Source of the DNA: Thamnaconus septentrionalis
Taxonomy: Eukaryota > Chordata > Actinopteri > Tetraodontiformes > Monacanthidae
Length of the DNA stretch: 64,000 bases
Direction: 5' to 3'
Assembly (NCBI GenBank): GCA_009823395.1
Contig: CM020518.1
Coordinates: 10,778,501-10,842,500, forward strand
Of this stretch, positions 35,181 to 46,914 are shown piece after piece (within the stretch, counting starts at the first letter, position 1; every line of letters starts with the position of its first letter). The translations under genes and the position numbers were made by a program. A model generated the notes under the pieces. That model did not search any database, was not told the DNA's origin, and saw only the letters and a program-made list of their open reading frames with translations.

Positions 35181-36462
35181 ACTGTGATCTATGGGCCACC
35201 TGTGGCCAGGACTTCTGATTTATAAGATGACACAGAGCTCACTGTGCCGCTGCTGGTGATATGCTCAGTATGCACGGCAAAAACCCACCAACCCGCCCGT
35301 GTGACGGGCGAGGCCCGCCCTCCAATATAGCGAGTAACCCTCTGTATCGACCCGCCGGAGGAGATGGGCGGGGAAAATCGGCGCGTTTTGATTCTTTGCG
35401 CAGTGACATGTTCATTTTTCCACACGGCTGCGCTCACTCTGCAGCCCTGCGAGAGGGAAAGGTACGCCGGCTGCGTAGAAATGCATTTCTTTTTTCTGAC
35501 GGCTGTTCGGCTTGCGGCTGATGGACTGCGTGCACCTCTGTTTGTTTTCAGTCAACGGTCCCCGCCGCCGTCTTTTCACCCCGAGACCTGTGACTGCTGG
35601 TAAATCGAGGCTCTCGTACCGTTTGGCCGCTAACGTGGTCGTGTTTTTCGTCTCGCTTTGTTGTTTTTTTTACCACGCTGCTGTGCACGACGCTGCGCGC
35701 CCGTTGCGTTTTCCTCCATCCAGTCACCAGCGAGAAGGCGCTGGAATTCACCCTGCGGGGGCGTCGGCACAAATTGATTCACTCGGTTTGACGATTGCCC
35801 GAAAACAATTTCAGCAGAAGGAGGTTCACTGCCGATAACCTGGCATTTCTCAGCAAGTGACACGAAATACCTTTATTAATCTTGTCTTGGAGTGAGGCTG
35901 AGGATTAGGATAGGAAGGAAGAATATTTCCAGACCACACGCAGCACTGCAAGGACATCGAATCCACTCACTGCGAGGCGTGTCACCAGGCGTCTATCAAC
36001 CGTAGCATAATTGGCTCGTTTGCATAGTTTGTGCGCTGGTGGGCATTTTTTTTTTTTTTTTTTTGCATTGCAGGAATACTGAAGGTTAAATTACAATAAA
36101 AGAAATTGCGACACTTGAGAGTTTCCATCTAAGAAAAGCACCCCATTTGAATCTTCTGCCTACTCTAAGTTGAAGTGGACTGAACACACTGTATTTTAGA
36201 CTTTTTAACCTGTTTTACCTCCTATTTGAAGTTCCTAGTGTTATGTCCTGGACTGACTAGGGGTAACCAGGACTGACATAGTAAAGTGAGAATGGGTTAT
36301 AGAAAGAATAGAGCGTGGCAGGTATATACAAATAAAGTATATTTTTAATAAGGCTAAAACAACACAAGTCCAAAAGTAAAAAACTAAACAGCTCACCACT
36401 GGGCATTCATAAGAAAAACTAAGTGCTAAACACCAAAACAGAGCACACTCAGCAAAACCGCT

Positions 36463-36594
36463 GGCTGTGGCTGTGGCTGTGGCTGTGGCTGTGGCTGTGG
36501 CTGTGGCTGTGGCTGTGGCTGTGGCTGTGGCTGTGGCTGTGGCTGTGGCTGTGGCTGTGGCTGTGGCTGTGGCTGTGGCTGTGGCTGTGGCTGG
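36463..36594. repeat. (GGCTGT)22 hexanucleotide repeat
   Basis: Twenty-two uninterrupted GGCTGT units inside the solo LTR. On the LTR sense strand they read ACAGCC. All six frames are open across the repeat, which produces spurious dipeptide frames (WL, AV, GC, and QP, TA, HS types). Confidence 0.95.
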
Positions 36595-36604
36595 TTGGAG
36601 ACAG

Positions 36605-36636
36605 AGAGTGAGTTGCAGATCCTGCCTCCTTTTATA
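36605..36636 (-). promoter_or_regulatory. LTR core promoter (TATA + Inr)
   Basis: On the minus strand, TATAAAA starts at 36636 and an initiator TCACTCT (YYANWYY) has its A at 36609, a spacing of 27 nt. Predicted transcripts would enter the hexanucleotide repeat about 15 nt after the start and run antisense to fibcd1. Confidence 0.6.
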
Positions 36637-38536
36637 CTCCAAACTCTCTCCAGGTGATGTTGATCCTGCAATTAGACACAGCACACACGCAGCACACTCC
36701 ACACAGACACATGGACACACCCACTCACACACAGCACACTCTCACTCAGCCACAATCACTCTTACAAGACACGTAACACTAGTTTTCTGAGTGAGGCAGT
36801 GCCCTGCGGATTTTCAATACATTTGTTGTCATTTTGGCCACAATCCAACTGTAGCAAGAAAAGTAAAAAAATATTTTAATAGTGAAAAAATTGAAGAAAA
36901 ACACAGACAGGTAGCAGATGCACACCTGTGGTTTATTGGACTTGAACAGCGTTAACGCAGACATCCCTCCAATCAACTGCCTTGGCATTAAGGGAAGATA
37001 AATCAAGCCTAAAGCACATCATCGTTCCACACAGCCGTTTAGTATGTAGTTAGTAAAACATCTCACAGTGTCATTAAATTTGCAGGACTGACAGCACACA
37101 TGCTCATGTGCGTATGTATGTCAAAACCCGTGCTGTGCTGACACTCCGACAGGTGCATATCTAGCACCTGACAAGAAGGAGAGCAATGGATGTGGGGGAA
37201 TTTCTTGTTTCATATTTTCTTCTTCTATATTTAATGTACAAAGAAACTGTATGAAAAAAATATATTATATATATTTAACACTGAACTATTATGTCGACCT
37301 ACTTCCGACGGCCAGCCAGCTTGTGCTTGCTTCCTAGCTACAACTAACCTTATCCAACACACAGTTCCCAAATCAATTGCATCATAACTACTTTTTTCTT
37401 TCAGTGTTTGTTATTCATCAAAAATCACATTTTGGTTATTTAGAAACTGGCTATGGCTGCATCCCAGCCCCCGTTTGCAACTTTAGGTTTCATACCTTGG
37501 CAATCGCCAAAGTGCCAACAACTGTCAGCGCTATAGAACGTTTGAATGCATTTTTTAAGCTCTAACCCTGACTTCACAATGCATACATTAAGAATATAGG
37601 TGACGTGCGGAAAGACTTATTCCCGGAGGGAGTGTGGAGGTGTCAGGGCCGGCACTCTGTCAACACTTGTGTATTAAAAATGGAAAAGCTGCCAGCACCG
37701 TGGCAGAAGTCCACCAGAAAAAGAGTGTGATTAGCTTACAATATTTAACTGACATGAGACAGCTTTTTTAAAAATACTTTTTCCTCTGAACCAAAGGTCA
37801 CAGTCTCGAGAGAAGTGGCTTGAGGAACAATGTAACCTTTTTAGAGTACTGACGGAGGTGACCTCTGATGACTGTCTTTTATATATAGAACAAAATATAT
37901 TCCAAATAGTAACAGATATTTTATTTTGGTGAGTGCAACCAGAACTAGTGGCCAAAGAACACCCAGACCCCCTAAATGGAGCTGTCTCCGATATTGTAAT
38001 TATCAGGCAGGAACATCAAATCTAGATCTCTATTCAAACCAACACTGCTAAAATCTAATGAGCTTAATGTACAACAATACAGAAAAAAAAAAAAACAACA
38101 GAGAGAATAATATCTTCTCATGTGCAATATTATTAACTTAATTTGTCACTTTACATTTTGGCAACTGAAAATGAAGCACAACACTCATTAAGCCAATCGA
38201 CATAGGCAGACAGCAGTGGAATTGTTGACGTTTTTCTTTGTTGGTAACGACACAAATTGCGCGTGGATGCAGGACAACCCGTGGCTTTCCTAATGTGATT
38301 TGTCATTTTAAATAAAAAATAAAGCCAAAAATAAAGCGTATGCAGATGACATCATTTTATATGTATGTGTTTGATTTAAAACGTCGCTACTGAGTGTTTA
38401 CGGTTGAATTAATTAACCACAATGGCTGTTATACATCTGCTCCACACCCAGTGACGGGTTTGGATGACAGAGCACTCACACTGTCAGCCGTAATAGCTGA
38501 GGCGCTGCTCCCGTAGGGATCGTCCGCTCTGCTGTC

Positions 38537-39045
38537 ATCAGCTTAACCGAGTGCCTGGATTAGTAAACTGAGGCGATGATTTGTTAAACTGAGGGATCAG
38601 ATAATTAAACTGAGGGAGCACTTTGTTTAATTGAAGGAACTGATTATTAAATTGGGTGGATGATTTGTCATACCACGGGAAAGGATTAGTAAACTGCAGA
38701 AACCGATCAGTCAATTGAAGAGAGCAAACTTTTTAGCTGAGGCAATGTACTAGGAAATCCAGAAGGGAACAGTTTCTAAACTCAGGGGGACCAGATTTTA
38801 AAATTAAGCAAACAATTTCCTTAAACTGGTGGGAATTAGTTTTTGAAACAACGGATTAATTTCTTTAACCAGGGAAACAAATTGTTTCGTTTGCTTTAAA
38901 TTAAAGTATGCAGATCTTTGAGTGGAGTGAACAGTTTTGTAAACTGAGGTAATATGTTGGTGAATACAGGGAATTGGTTGAGCTTGCAGGTGTTTAAAAT
39001 GACAAATTAGTTATTAAATTGAGGAAACACGTCGTTAAAGTCTAG
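38537..39045. repeat. Decayed tandem array, period about 21 bp
   Basis: About 20 successive degenerate units resemble GATTAGTAAACTGAGGGAAC. Clear ones are near 38558 (GATTAGTAAACTGAGGCGAT), 38578 (GATTTGTTAAACTGAGGGAT), 38599 (GATAATTAAACTGAGGGAGC) and 38693 (GGATTAGTAAACTGCAG). Later ones are near 38936 (TTTTGTAAACTGAGGTAAT) and 39008 (AGTTATTAAATTGAGGAAAC). Unit length varies between about 20 and 24 bp, so it keeps no reading frame. It looks like an ancient minisatellite. Confidence 0.7.
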
Positions 39046-42000
39046 GTACTGGAATAGCACTGGCCATCATGAACCATAATGCAAACCCTTAGAGCTTTAA
39101 CAAGCCAAATTTAAGAACCAACACATTCTAAAGGGATTTTTTTTTTTTTATTGGCCATCTTGATTTACAATTACCCTTCATCAGCGTGGTGCCTTTTACT
39201 CCCCTCTGGCGCTTAGCCAGAAAACTCTAAAGGAAATTATACCATTCATGGAGGGGAACGAGTCCATTGCTCTGAAATATTGAACGCCCAGCCCCCAAAT
39301 CTTTTTTTCAATAGTAATTATTTCTTCCCGCAGCCACCGCCGTCCTGCTCAGCACAAACACACACCCACACACGGACAAATCCCAAAGATCTTAGACTGT
39401 CTGATAGGAGTCTGTTTTGCCATGAAAATATTCCCTTTATGTGCGATCGCCCTGTCCATCAGGGAACTTATCTTTTATTCACCGGCTCTTTGATTCGGGA
39501 GGCCTCCTGTTCGTCAACAGTGAAACTAAAGTCGTGTGCTCAGTGATTGAAACGGCAAACCGGGGTTCACATCCTTGATTCGAGCCTCCTTTTATGCCCT
39601 CGGTCTCTCGCCGAGGAAATGGGCAAAATAAAATAGCCAGCGGACAGAAAAGGAATTATCTCACACCCTCAGTGTTGTGTTGGCGAGCGTGATGAAGATG
39701 TGCATTTGTGTCAGATACAACAGATGGCTGCGTGACTGGTGTTGAGGTCAACAATTAGTTTGGCTGTAACGTCACGTCTCATAGCAAGCTTGCACGCTAG
39801 TCCTTCTAATTTGCGATCTGGCGGGCTCGAACTCTGTGATCCCGCTCAAGTAGGACGGCAAGACAGAGCTGGTTGCGTTTTTTCACAAAATTCATTTTTT
39901 GAACTTGTCTTCAAGGCCGTAATTGTTTGAAACGCTGCCAGTTTTTGGCGAGAAATTTGAATTCTTTGTTGGCTTTTTTTGTTCATTGTACTTCATAGTG
40001 TGAATTGACTATATTTCTAATTTATTTGAGATTTTATCATAACTTTTTTTTTTTTTTTTACTGCACTTTCAACTTCTACTTGTTTGCTATTAAAAAAAAA
40101 TGATTAAATTCTTTCAAATATTTGACCACTTTTTGCTTGTAAATTAGGAATACCCAGCTAAAAATTCAAGTCTTAAGACAAAATTGTCCAAAATTGCGAG
40201 CCAGTTTGTTCAGAGTCTGCACATTGGTGGGAGATTGGAATCTAAATGCGTTTAACAGGGAGCAGAATGGTGAGAATGAAGCGGCGTGGGATCATAGGCG
40301 TTTTCGTCAAACAGCCGCCCTTTTGTGAGGATCCAAGCATTTCTGCTCAGGGACTTGGTTTTCTTCACAGTTTCATCGCCCTCGCACCTCGGGAAGTTCA
40401 GTGTGGTAGGAAGCCAATTAAAACTTGAAAGTGTTGGGTCTCTTTACCTCCCGGAAAAAAACTCACAAACATCAAGATTTATCCGTTTTCAAATGTTCTG
40501 ATCCTAAACAATGTTTTTTTTTTTTTTTTAAACGTAATTTATCGAGGGAAGTTAATTCTACCTTTCTGACTTAAGAGTTAAGCAACCCTATTGAAGTCAG
40601 GCTGTGTCGGTCGGGGTCAGTCAGAATTCAGTTCTTTGATGATTTTTTTTTCTTCGCTCATTTGAAAAAAAAAAAAAAAATTCAAAGCCTTTGGTAACCC
40701 AGGTATTAATCAGGGAATAATACCTGGCACATTCTTGCTGAATTGGAATAAAACTAATGTGCTGTGGGGCTTAAATTCTTCTCTTTAACTTGCAAGGATT
40801 ATACCGCAGGAGGGTAGAGAAAGGGCAGCGAGTCTCACTGAGACCTTCAGATGGGCCACGGGTGACAGAGAAACTGCCACATCGTAGGAGCAACTGGAGA
40901 AACAAGCGAGAAATAGCAAGAATTGGCCCACTGTGTAAGATTCAGTAGCAGCTGCTGCTAAGAAAGAATATTGTTTTCTGATGAGCTGTGACGTCAGGGT
41001 GAAATCATAAAGCCCCGAGCTGATCCACAATATGGCCGACTGCACTGAAGAATAATTTAGTATTCAATAGTTCTGAAATACCAGCGAATGAGGGAATAAA
41101 AATAAACGTAAAGTTCCTTCACTTGCACACAGTTTTGCACGCAGGTCCTTAAACCCGAAGTGTCCTTCTGCATCCGCACTGCTTTTTCCTGTGTCCCGGA
41201 GCATGTGTGCGTGAAGATGACCTTGCGTCGTACAAGACCGACCCCCCGTTCCTTATCGCCCCGTCCCACCTGTCCCGTAGGATTGTGCGCAGCTGCTGGC
41301 GCCTGGGAGGCCACCGGCAGTTCAAACTAATGCAGTTTTAATACCTGAATACGGCTACACAGATATACCTCCGATAGGAGACCCCGGCCCTCTTTATAAT
41401 GTATGTGGCTTTGAGCGCTGCTGCTCGCATGAAGGCACCGGTGAGTGAGAGAAAGACACACACTTGATGAAAGAGAGCGGGCCCAATATAGAAAAAAAAG
41501 AAAAAAAGAAGTGGAACGGGGAGAAAAAAAAATTCCGCGAGCGCGAGGCGGAACAAGAACAGCTGCTGTGCCTGTAAAGAAGCAAAACAAAAAAACAGCC
41601 CGGTATGTGTACACACAACTGAGGAAGTAGACGCGTATGGACACGGGTGCTTGCACAATACATGCAGCGCAGACATTAGGCTGTGTTGCCCAGCGAGGGT
41701 GATGATCAAAATGACCTTTTTTTTTTTGCAGCGTATGGCACACAAAGAGCTGCGGGACAGGAAGTGACCACAGGAGATCAGAGATCACACGCGTTGGTCA
41801 CCTTCCTTCCCGCAGGGCGCCCTGAGCGTGCACCAGGGTGCATCATGGGAGAAGGGCAGTGTTTTGTCCCTCTGCTGGCACTGCACCTGCTTGTGTGTGC
41901 GTGTGTGTGTGTGTTTTATTTTCAGGGTAGGGTAATTGGGTTCTTAAAGGGCTAGTTCACCTCCAAAATAGTTGATCCCAGCATGTTTTTATTATGACTA

Positions 42001-43495
42001 TCATTTGTGTTATTTTCTGTCAAATTTATTTGGCCGTGTTTCCAGTGCACTTACATAAGAAGGTGTGGTCATCAGTCTTGCTGAAACCACACGACGCGTG
42101 GCTTCACCAGAGGCCAGCTCGGTCGCTAGGCGACCGATGCATGCTAGCACTTAGCGGCGCACTGATGTCATTTCGCTCTCGTCCACTGACTTTTTCGATT
42201 AAAAAAGAGAAGTTTGCCCAGTGGATGGTTGCTCTGATGTGTCAACTGTTTGGGGATGTTTACTGCCATCCAGAGTCGACTGACGATGAACAAGATAAGA
42301 TAAGATAAGAAAATCCATAGCGCTAATCCTTCGCGTTAAATAACAAAAGAAAATAGAAATCTCGAATAGAATCTCAGCGACGCTAACGTTAACCTGAATC
42401 CGTCAACAGTAAGAACTTTGACCTTAATGTGCGCCACATGCATTGGAGAAGAAACGGGCGGGGCACGTCGCTGAGCGATCGAGGAGCTAAAACCACCTCA
42501 AGACAAGCCTTCGAAACCTAATGCAAATCAGGGAAAGTTTATTCCATCACTAGAGTTTCCGTAAAAATAAGTTTTCTCGGCAAATGTTCCAAATGCAAAT
42601 TCTCACACATTTATGGCAGCACGCCTTGTTGTCTTTGAACCGTCTACGGTGTGTGTTTGTGCACAGGTGCTCTTGACAACAACGCACGCCACTGAAAAAG
42701 TATTTCCACCCACCAGATGACGACGCAGAAATTTACATTTCCAAAATATGGACATTGTGATGCAAATGGAGAGTCATTTCAGATTTTTGGGGACGCGGCG
42801 CTGCTCTCCAAAAAGGACAACCGTCGTCCTTCAGGCGTCTCGCCGCGGTTCATTTCTTACGTGACGAAATTGACATAAAAGCCGAAAAGGCGGCAATGTT
42901 TTGGAGTTCCCCCTCCTGAAGCCATTCACTCGATCTCCCTATTATTTGCTGCAAACTGTGTATTGTTCCCTGTGCAAAAGAGGGAACGGTGTCCTTAAAC
43001 GGAGCAAATCATGTTATTTTGTTATTGTTGGGAGCCCCACCCCCCAAAAAAAAATCTTTCGTAAATGCGTTTCCGTCAAAGCCGTCAAAGATTATGTTGT
43101 TACGTTTTTTTTTTTTTTTTTAAAGAGGTAACATGCCTTTCTTGTGTGGAGAATTGCCTGTGTTATGAGACTGTATTGATTTTTTTTCAAGTCAATACTT
43201 TGCAGAATCCCAGCACGTACATATTCAATGCACACTATAGAACAATAAGGCACGGTTGCAAACATATTTACACCTTATAGTTGAAGGACATAAATATCAA
43301 CCATAAAGGCAGATGTTCACTCATTTTCGAGCGCCAGAAGAAAAAAAGAGAACAAGACCTACCTACAGGTCTTACAAAATAATAACTATAATAATGATGA
43401 TGATAATAATAATGAAGTCTTCCGTGACTCCAGTTTGTTACTGTGACTGTGTATCAACCTGACATCCTCCTCCGCTCTTTCCGGCCACCCTGCAG
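39046..43495. other. Intron section, little recognisable
   Basis: T tracts (39139, 40045, 40507), a short (GT)n near 41894-41914, a (GATAA)n at 42291-42311 and an (ATAAT)-rich tract near 43380-43415. CGGTCGC-TAG-GCGACCG at 42120-42136 is a perfect 7-bp inverted repeat. No gene is recognised. Confidence 0.5.
42291..42311. repeat. (GATAA)n tract
   Basis: AAGATAAGATAAGATAAGA, about four units. Similar GATAA tracts often mark the end of fish interspersed repeats, but no flanking element is identified. Confidence 0.6.
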
Positions 43496-43655
43496 CTGCT
43501 GTCAGACAGCCAGATCAACATGGTGAAGGTGGTGAACTCGGTGAGCGACGCCCTCAATGCCATGCAGAAGGAGAACGTGGGCCTGAAGGCGCGGGTCAAG
43601 GCCGACCTGCAGAGGGCACCGGTGAGAGGGGCTCGCCTCAAGGGCTGCTCCAACG
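43496..43655 (+). CDS. fibcd1: fibcd1 exon: end of coiled coil and basic linker
   Basis: A 160-nt exon between CACCCTGCAG and GTAAGA. It enters in phase 0 and leaves with one base of a glycine codon. The translation starts LLSDSQINMVKVVNSVSDAL, matching human FIBCD1 LLSESQ...LVNSVSD. It then continues KADLQRAPVRGARLKGCSN, the polycationic segment linking stalk and recognition domain. The cysteine in KGCSN corresponds to the one in the human linker (RGCATG). Position and phase fit the preceding and following exons exactly. Confidence 0.95.
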
Positions 43656-43793
43656 GTAAGACACGATTCCTTTTCTTTTACTTTTCGCCTTGTATGATCT
43701 TCAAATTAGTCTAGTTTTTTTTATTCAGATTTAGTGGAATAGCTTGGAGTGATTTAATATCCATAAACCTTTACAGATTCTCGGAAAAAAAAA

Positions 43794-43834
43794 GCTAATT
43801 TAGCCCTCTGTTAACAGCCTCCTGCAAAAATACC
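43794..43834 (-). repeat. Dispersed short repeat, copy 5
   Basis: On the minus strand: TTTTTGCAGGAGGCTGTTAA then CAGAGGGCTAAATTAGC. Together with copies 3 and 6 this is the best-preserved form. Confidence 0.65.
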
Positions 43835-44585
43835 ATTTCATGACTCCAGCAATCAATTTATCAAAAAAAAAAAGGAGAGAGATTCTAATTACGCCTTTCT
43901 TTATTTTAGCTTCCAGCTAAAAGTGATGCTTGCATGTGTAGCCCGGGGAGTTCTATTGGCAGATTTGAGACACGGAGTGCGGTTAGAAAACATTGTGAGA
44001 AAAAAAGAAGAAGAAGTGAGTTATAGAATTCTGTTCCAAGTGCCAGCGATTGTCGCAGGGGACGCGTTATCGCCGCGTCTCAGGGCTGCTACGTCTTATG
44101 CACATTGTGCAGTGGCCTTGGCGGAGATGTGTGGATTCTCCTCCGTCTCCTCTCTCCTCCGTACAAGAGGAATGGCCCGCCGGTTCAGCGGGCAGCCTTG
44201 CTGAGAGGTGGAGAAACGGCCCTGAGGCATGATCCCATTGGAGGCCTTTCAAGCAGGCAAGCTGTACCCCGTGGCATTCCCCTGTTGGACAAGCCTCGCA
44301 CAGGTAGCCAAGGAGAGCCTAGCGAGAGGCGCTGGCGTGTGAAGCATACTCAACTAAGACGGGGAGCTCGGGCGTCTGTGCCTTTTCCTTTTCCCGTCCT
44401 TTCTTTCTTTTCTTTTTCTTTTTTTTTTTACATCTGTTAGCCCGTGACTGGAAAACCTTCTAAATGTTTCATACATCTGCAGGCATGACGTGGAACATGA
44501 TCGCAAAGCGGGAGTAGAATTAGAAGTGCTTTTCAAGGCTTTACGCTTCCTCTGTGGACCAGACATTTTTATTTATGTCTTTTAA

Positions 44586-44974
44586 AGGTCCAGTGTGTAT
44601 AATTTGGCCTGATACATGATTTTTGTATTGGTTAAAGCTTTATTTACTGCCCGTAAATATATTCAGAAAAGTGTACACTCACAGTACAATCAAAGTAATT
44701 AATTTTTCCTCCCCATAGAACTGTTCTTATTCATATGTATAATAATATACATAGATCAAGGGTCTTGCTCCCAATTAGTTGCCATCTTGCACCACCATAT
44801 TTTTAAGGTGAATGCTCCCATTCTCAAAATAACCAACGAAGAAGAAGCTGGACAAGGTACTCAGGTTTGTGTTCACAGGCCACCGTAGTTCACAGGCAAG
44901 TTTGGGAAGGGTTAGCGAATGAGTACGGCGATCTAATCTGACCACTAGATGGCAGAATTTTACACACTGTACCT
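44586..44974. mobile_element. TTAA-flanked non-autonomous DNA transposon
   Basis: A 389-bp unit with terminal inverted repeats AGGTCCAGTGTGTATAATT (left) and AGGTACAGTGTGTAAAATT (right, reversed), 17 of 19 matching. TTAA flanks both sides (44582-44585, 44975-44978). No transposase remains. The ends recall a common fish repeat family. TTAA targeting is the piggyBac signature, but the superfamily is not proven because the terminal bases are not the usual CCC type. Confidence 0.8.
44942..44954 (+). promoter_or_regulatory. CTCF core motif inside the transposon
   Basis: CCACTAGATGGCA matches the CTCF consensus CCASYAGRKGGCR at all 13 positions. It lies 20 bp inside the right end of the TTAA-flanked element. 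Binding is inferred. Confidence 0.45.
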
Positions 44975-46857
44975 TTAAACTAAAACATTAAGTATTTACT
45001 CTGCTCAGTTGCAAGTCGCTGTGAGGTTAACTGCAGCAGTTGAGTGCCGTGGCTGTCACTCCTGCGTTGTTCTCTGTTCACCTGCTTCTGATGGTTCAGG
45101 GTGCAGATTTCTTATCCTCGTTTATTGTCATCCACAACTATCTCGTTCTTTAAATCTTCAACACCCACTCCCCCTGGAGCTTATGGCTCAGCTGTTTCCC
45201 TTCCATCTCTCACCCAGTGGCGAAATAAACTAAATCGGGGTGAGCTCTTCAAGCTGCTGCAGCTGGCTCCCGCGATGGCTGCAAGACTTTTTGCAACCTG
45301 CCCTGAACCAGACTTCTCATCAAGTGTCTGACGATGTCTGATATCTCTGACCTTAATTAATCGGTACGCGCTCATAGCGTTGGGGGAGAAAAAAAAATTG
45401 CACTTGACAATTTCCCATGTTGGAGCCAGCCCATTCCATTTTGGAGACAAGGAGACAGAATCATGCTCATCGCTCAGCGGAGGAAAAGCCAGTTGTTGGG
45501 TCTCAAATCAGCGGCTGCAGGATTTGGAGGATGCTTTCCACGTGGAATACAAAGGCCGTGTCAGTCATGGACCAGGAAAATCCAAACCCGAGCGCCGTTG
45601 AATGGCGGTCGAGTCCACAAAAGATGCAAAAATTACCTGTCACTCGCTTCAGCTCTCGTCCCATTGGCTCGTGGTGGCAGCGTGTTCCGTCTATTGTCAC
45701 TCCGCATTCGTCTGAAGGGCTTCTTGAGTTGGTCCTGCAGATGCAGTCGACAAAAGACGAACCAGCTCAACTGAGACACACCAACAGTGGCGGCCAAGCA
45801 GAGTGAAGCCGAGGCAGACACGCGTTGGCCAGGGAATCGATTTCCCCCCTTTTTTTGTTTCAATACCGGGACAAGGACAGTGTAGATTAATAAAAATGTA
45901 CAAGGCAAGTCGAAACTTGGATTTAGGGCACGTGTGAATGAACATGACCATGTAATTTTCTTTGTCACTTGTGCTTTTCACCTGTGTCCCGTTGGCCTTT
46001 TCCCAATTGGTTCACTGAAGATTTGCTTTGTACAGATTGTACAACCGAGTTCTAACCTATAGCACATCATGGATCGATTCGAAACGCCACAGGCATATGT
46101 TTTTGTGACAACAATGTTCTGCACTGCCAGAATTTTCATCAGGGACCTTTTTCGGAGTGGAATTCACGACGATAGCCGCCATCCTTCACCACCTTTCAGC
46201 GCTGCTCATCGTGAGGACGCAGTTTTCCAGCCAAGTACAAAGATTTCACCTCGTTTTTTTTCTTTTCTTTTCCTCTGTTAATGATCTGCGTTGTTCTATT
46301 TTAGTGTGCAGACGACCTTTACGGAGCTCGTGGAAAGGTGTGAAAATACCAAATCGGGAGCCCTAAGAGTCATTTTGCTTTGCAAATGAACCTCTGAGTC
46401 AGAGGGAGTGAAGGAGCTGTCCGTGGTGCTGAAAATAAATGTCTCTGAGTACGAATCCTCCTCGTTCCGGCCTCCTGCGTTTTTACCTCATGATCTGACG
46501 CAACGACAGTCTTGAAGTGCACAACAATTCTGGACAGCTATGAACATTCTATAGGGCCACTTTGTATCAAATATCAACCCAGGAATAATTTGCCCCCCTG
46601 AATCCCCAGTAAGGAGGGAAGCGAAGGATACGAGGCAAGTCATTTGTCAAGTTTAAAGCTGAGGCTTTTTATCTAAAACACATCATTGTGCAGAAGACAC
46701 ACACCTCGACACTTAACATTATCCTAATGTCTGACTGAGTGTCCACAGATACAGTGATAATATACTGGCTTTGTTTTTTTTGTTTGTTTGTTCCTAAAAA
46801 CAAATCCTGCAACGATCAGCAATCCGATGCACCACAGTGACAGTGGCGATGTTTATA

Positions 46858-46914
46858 ATCATGATGACGATGATGGTGGTGACGACGACGGTGACGGTGA
46901 TGGTGATGCGATGA
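46858..46914. repeat. Degenerate (GAT/GAC)n tract
   Basis: Interrupted GATGAC, GATGGTG and GACGACGGTGACGGTGATGG units. One frame reads mostly D and G, without surrounding coding signals. Confidence 0.75.

Larger units (their letters stand above)
36239..36778 (-). mobile_element. Solo LTR (LTR retrotransposon remnant), minus orientation
   Basis: A 540-bp unit beginning TGTTATGTCC and ending GACACGTAACA, so it is bounded by TG...CA with short inverted termini. It is flanked on both sides by CTAG (36235-36238 and 36779-36782), a 4-bp target duplication. Read on the minus strand it has a CA/TG-rich upstream part, a TATA box and Inr, a 22-unit hexanucleotide repeat and an A/T-rich 3' part. No gag or pol sequence adjoins it, so it is probably a recombination product. 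A Gypsy-type origin is suggested only by target-duplication size. Confidence 0.75.
33266..43495 (+). other. fibcd1: fibcd1 intron, about 10.2 kb
   Basis: Donor GTGAGA and acceptor CCACCCTGCAG. It holds a degenerate GATAC tract, a hAT MITE, a CpG-rich patch (34840-35180), a minus-strand solo LTR and a decayed 21-bp tandem array. The section 36800-38500 is AT-rich and otherwise featureless. Long frames on both strands here lack domains. Confidence 0.85.

Noticed and set aside
36463..36594. Regular repeat spacing considered as a CRISPR array
   Set aside because: It is a pure 6-bp tandem repeat with no unique spacers, in vertebrate DNA.
36241..36732. A 163-codon minus-strand frame with a TATATA dipeptide run
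   Set aside because: The frame is kept open by the 6-bp repeat, whose length is a multiple of three, and it lies inside a solo LTR. It has no similarity to gag or pol.
42120..42136. CGGTCGC-TAG-GCGACCG as a second RFX site
   Set aside because: It is a perfect inverted repeat, but the half-site spacing and CGC in place of TGCC do not fit the X-box consensus.
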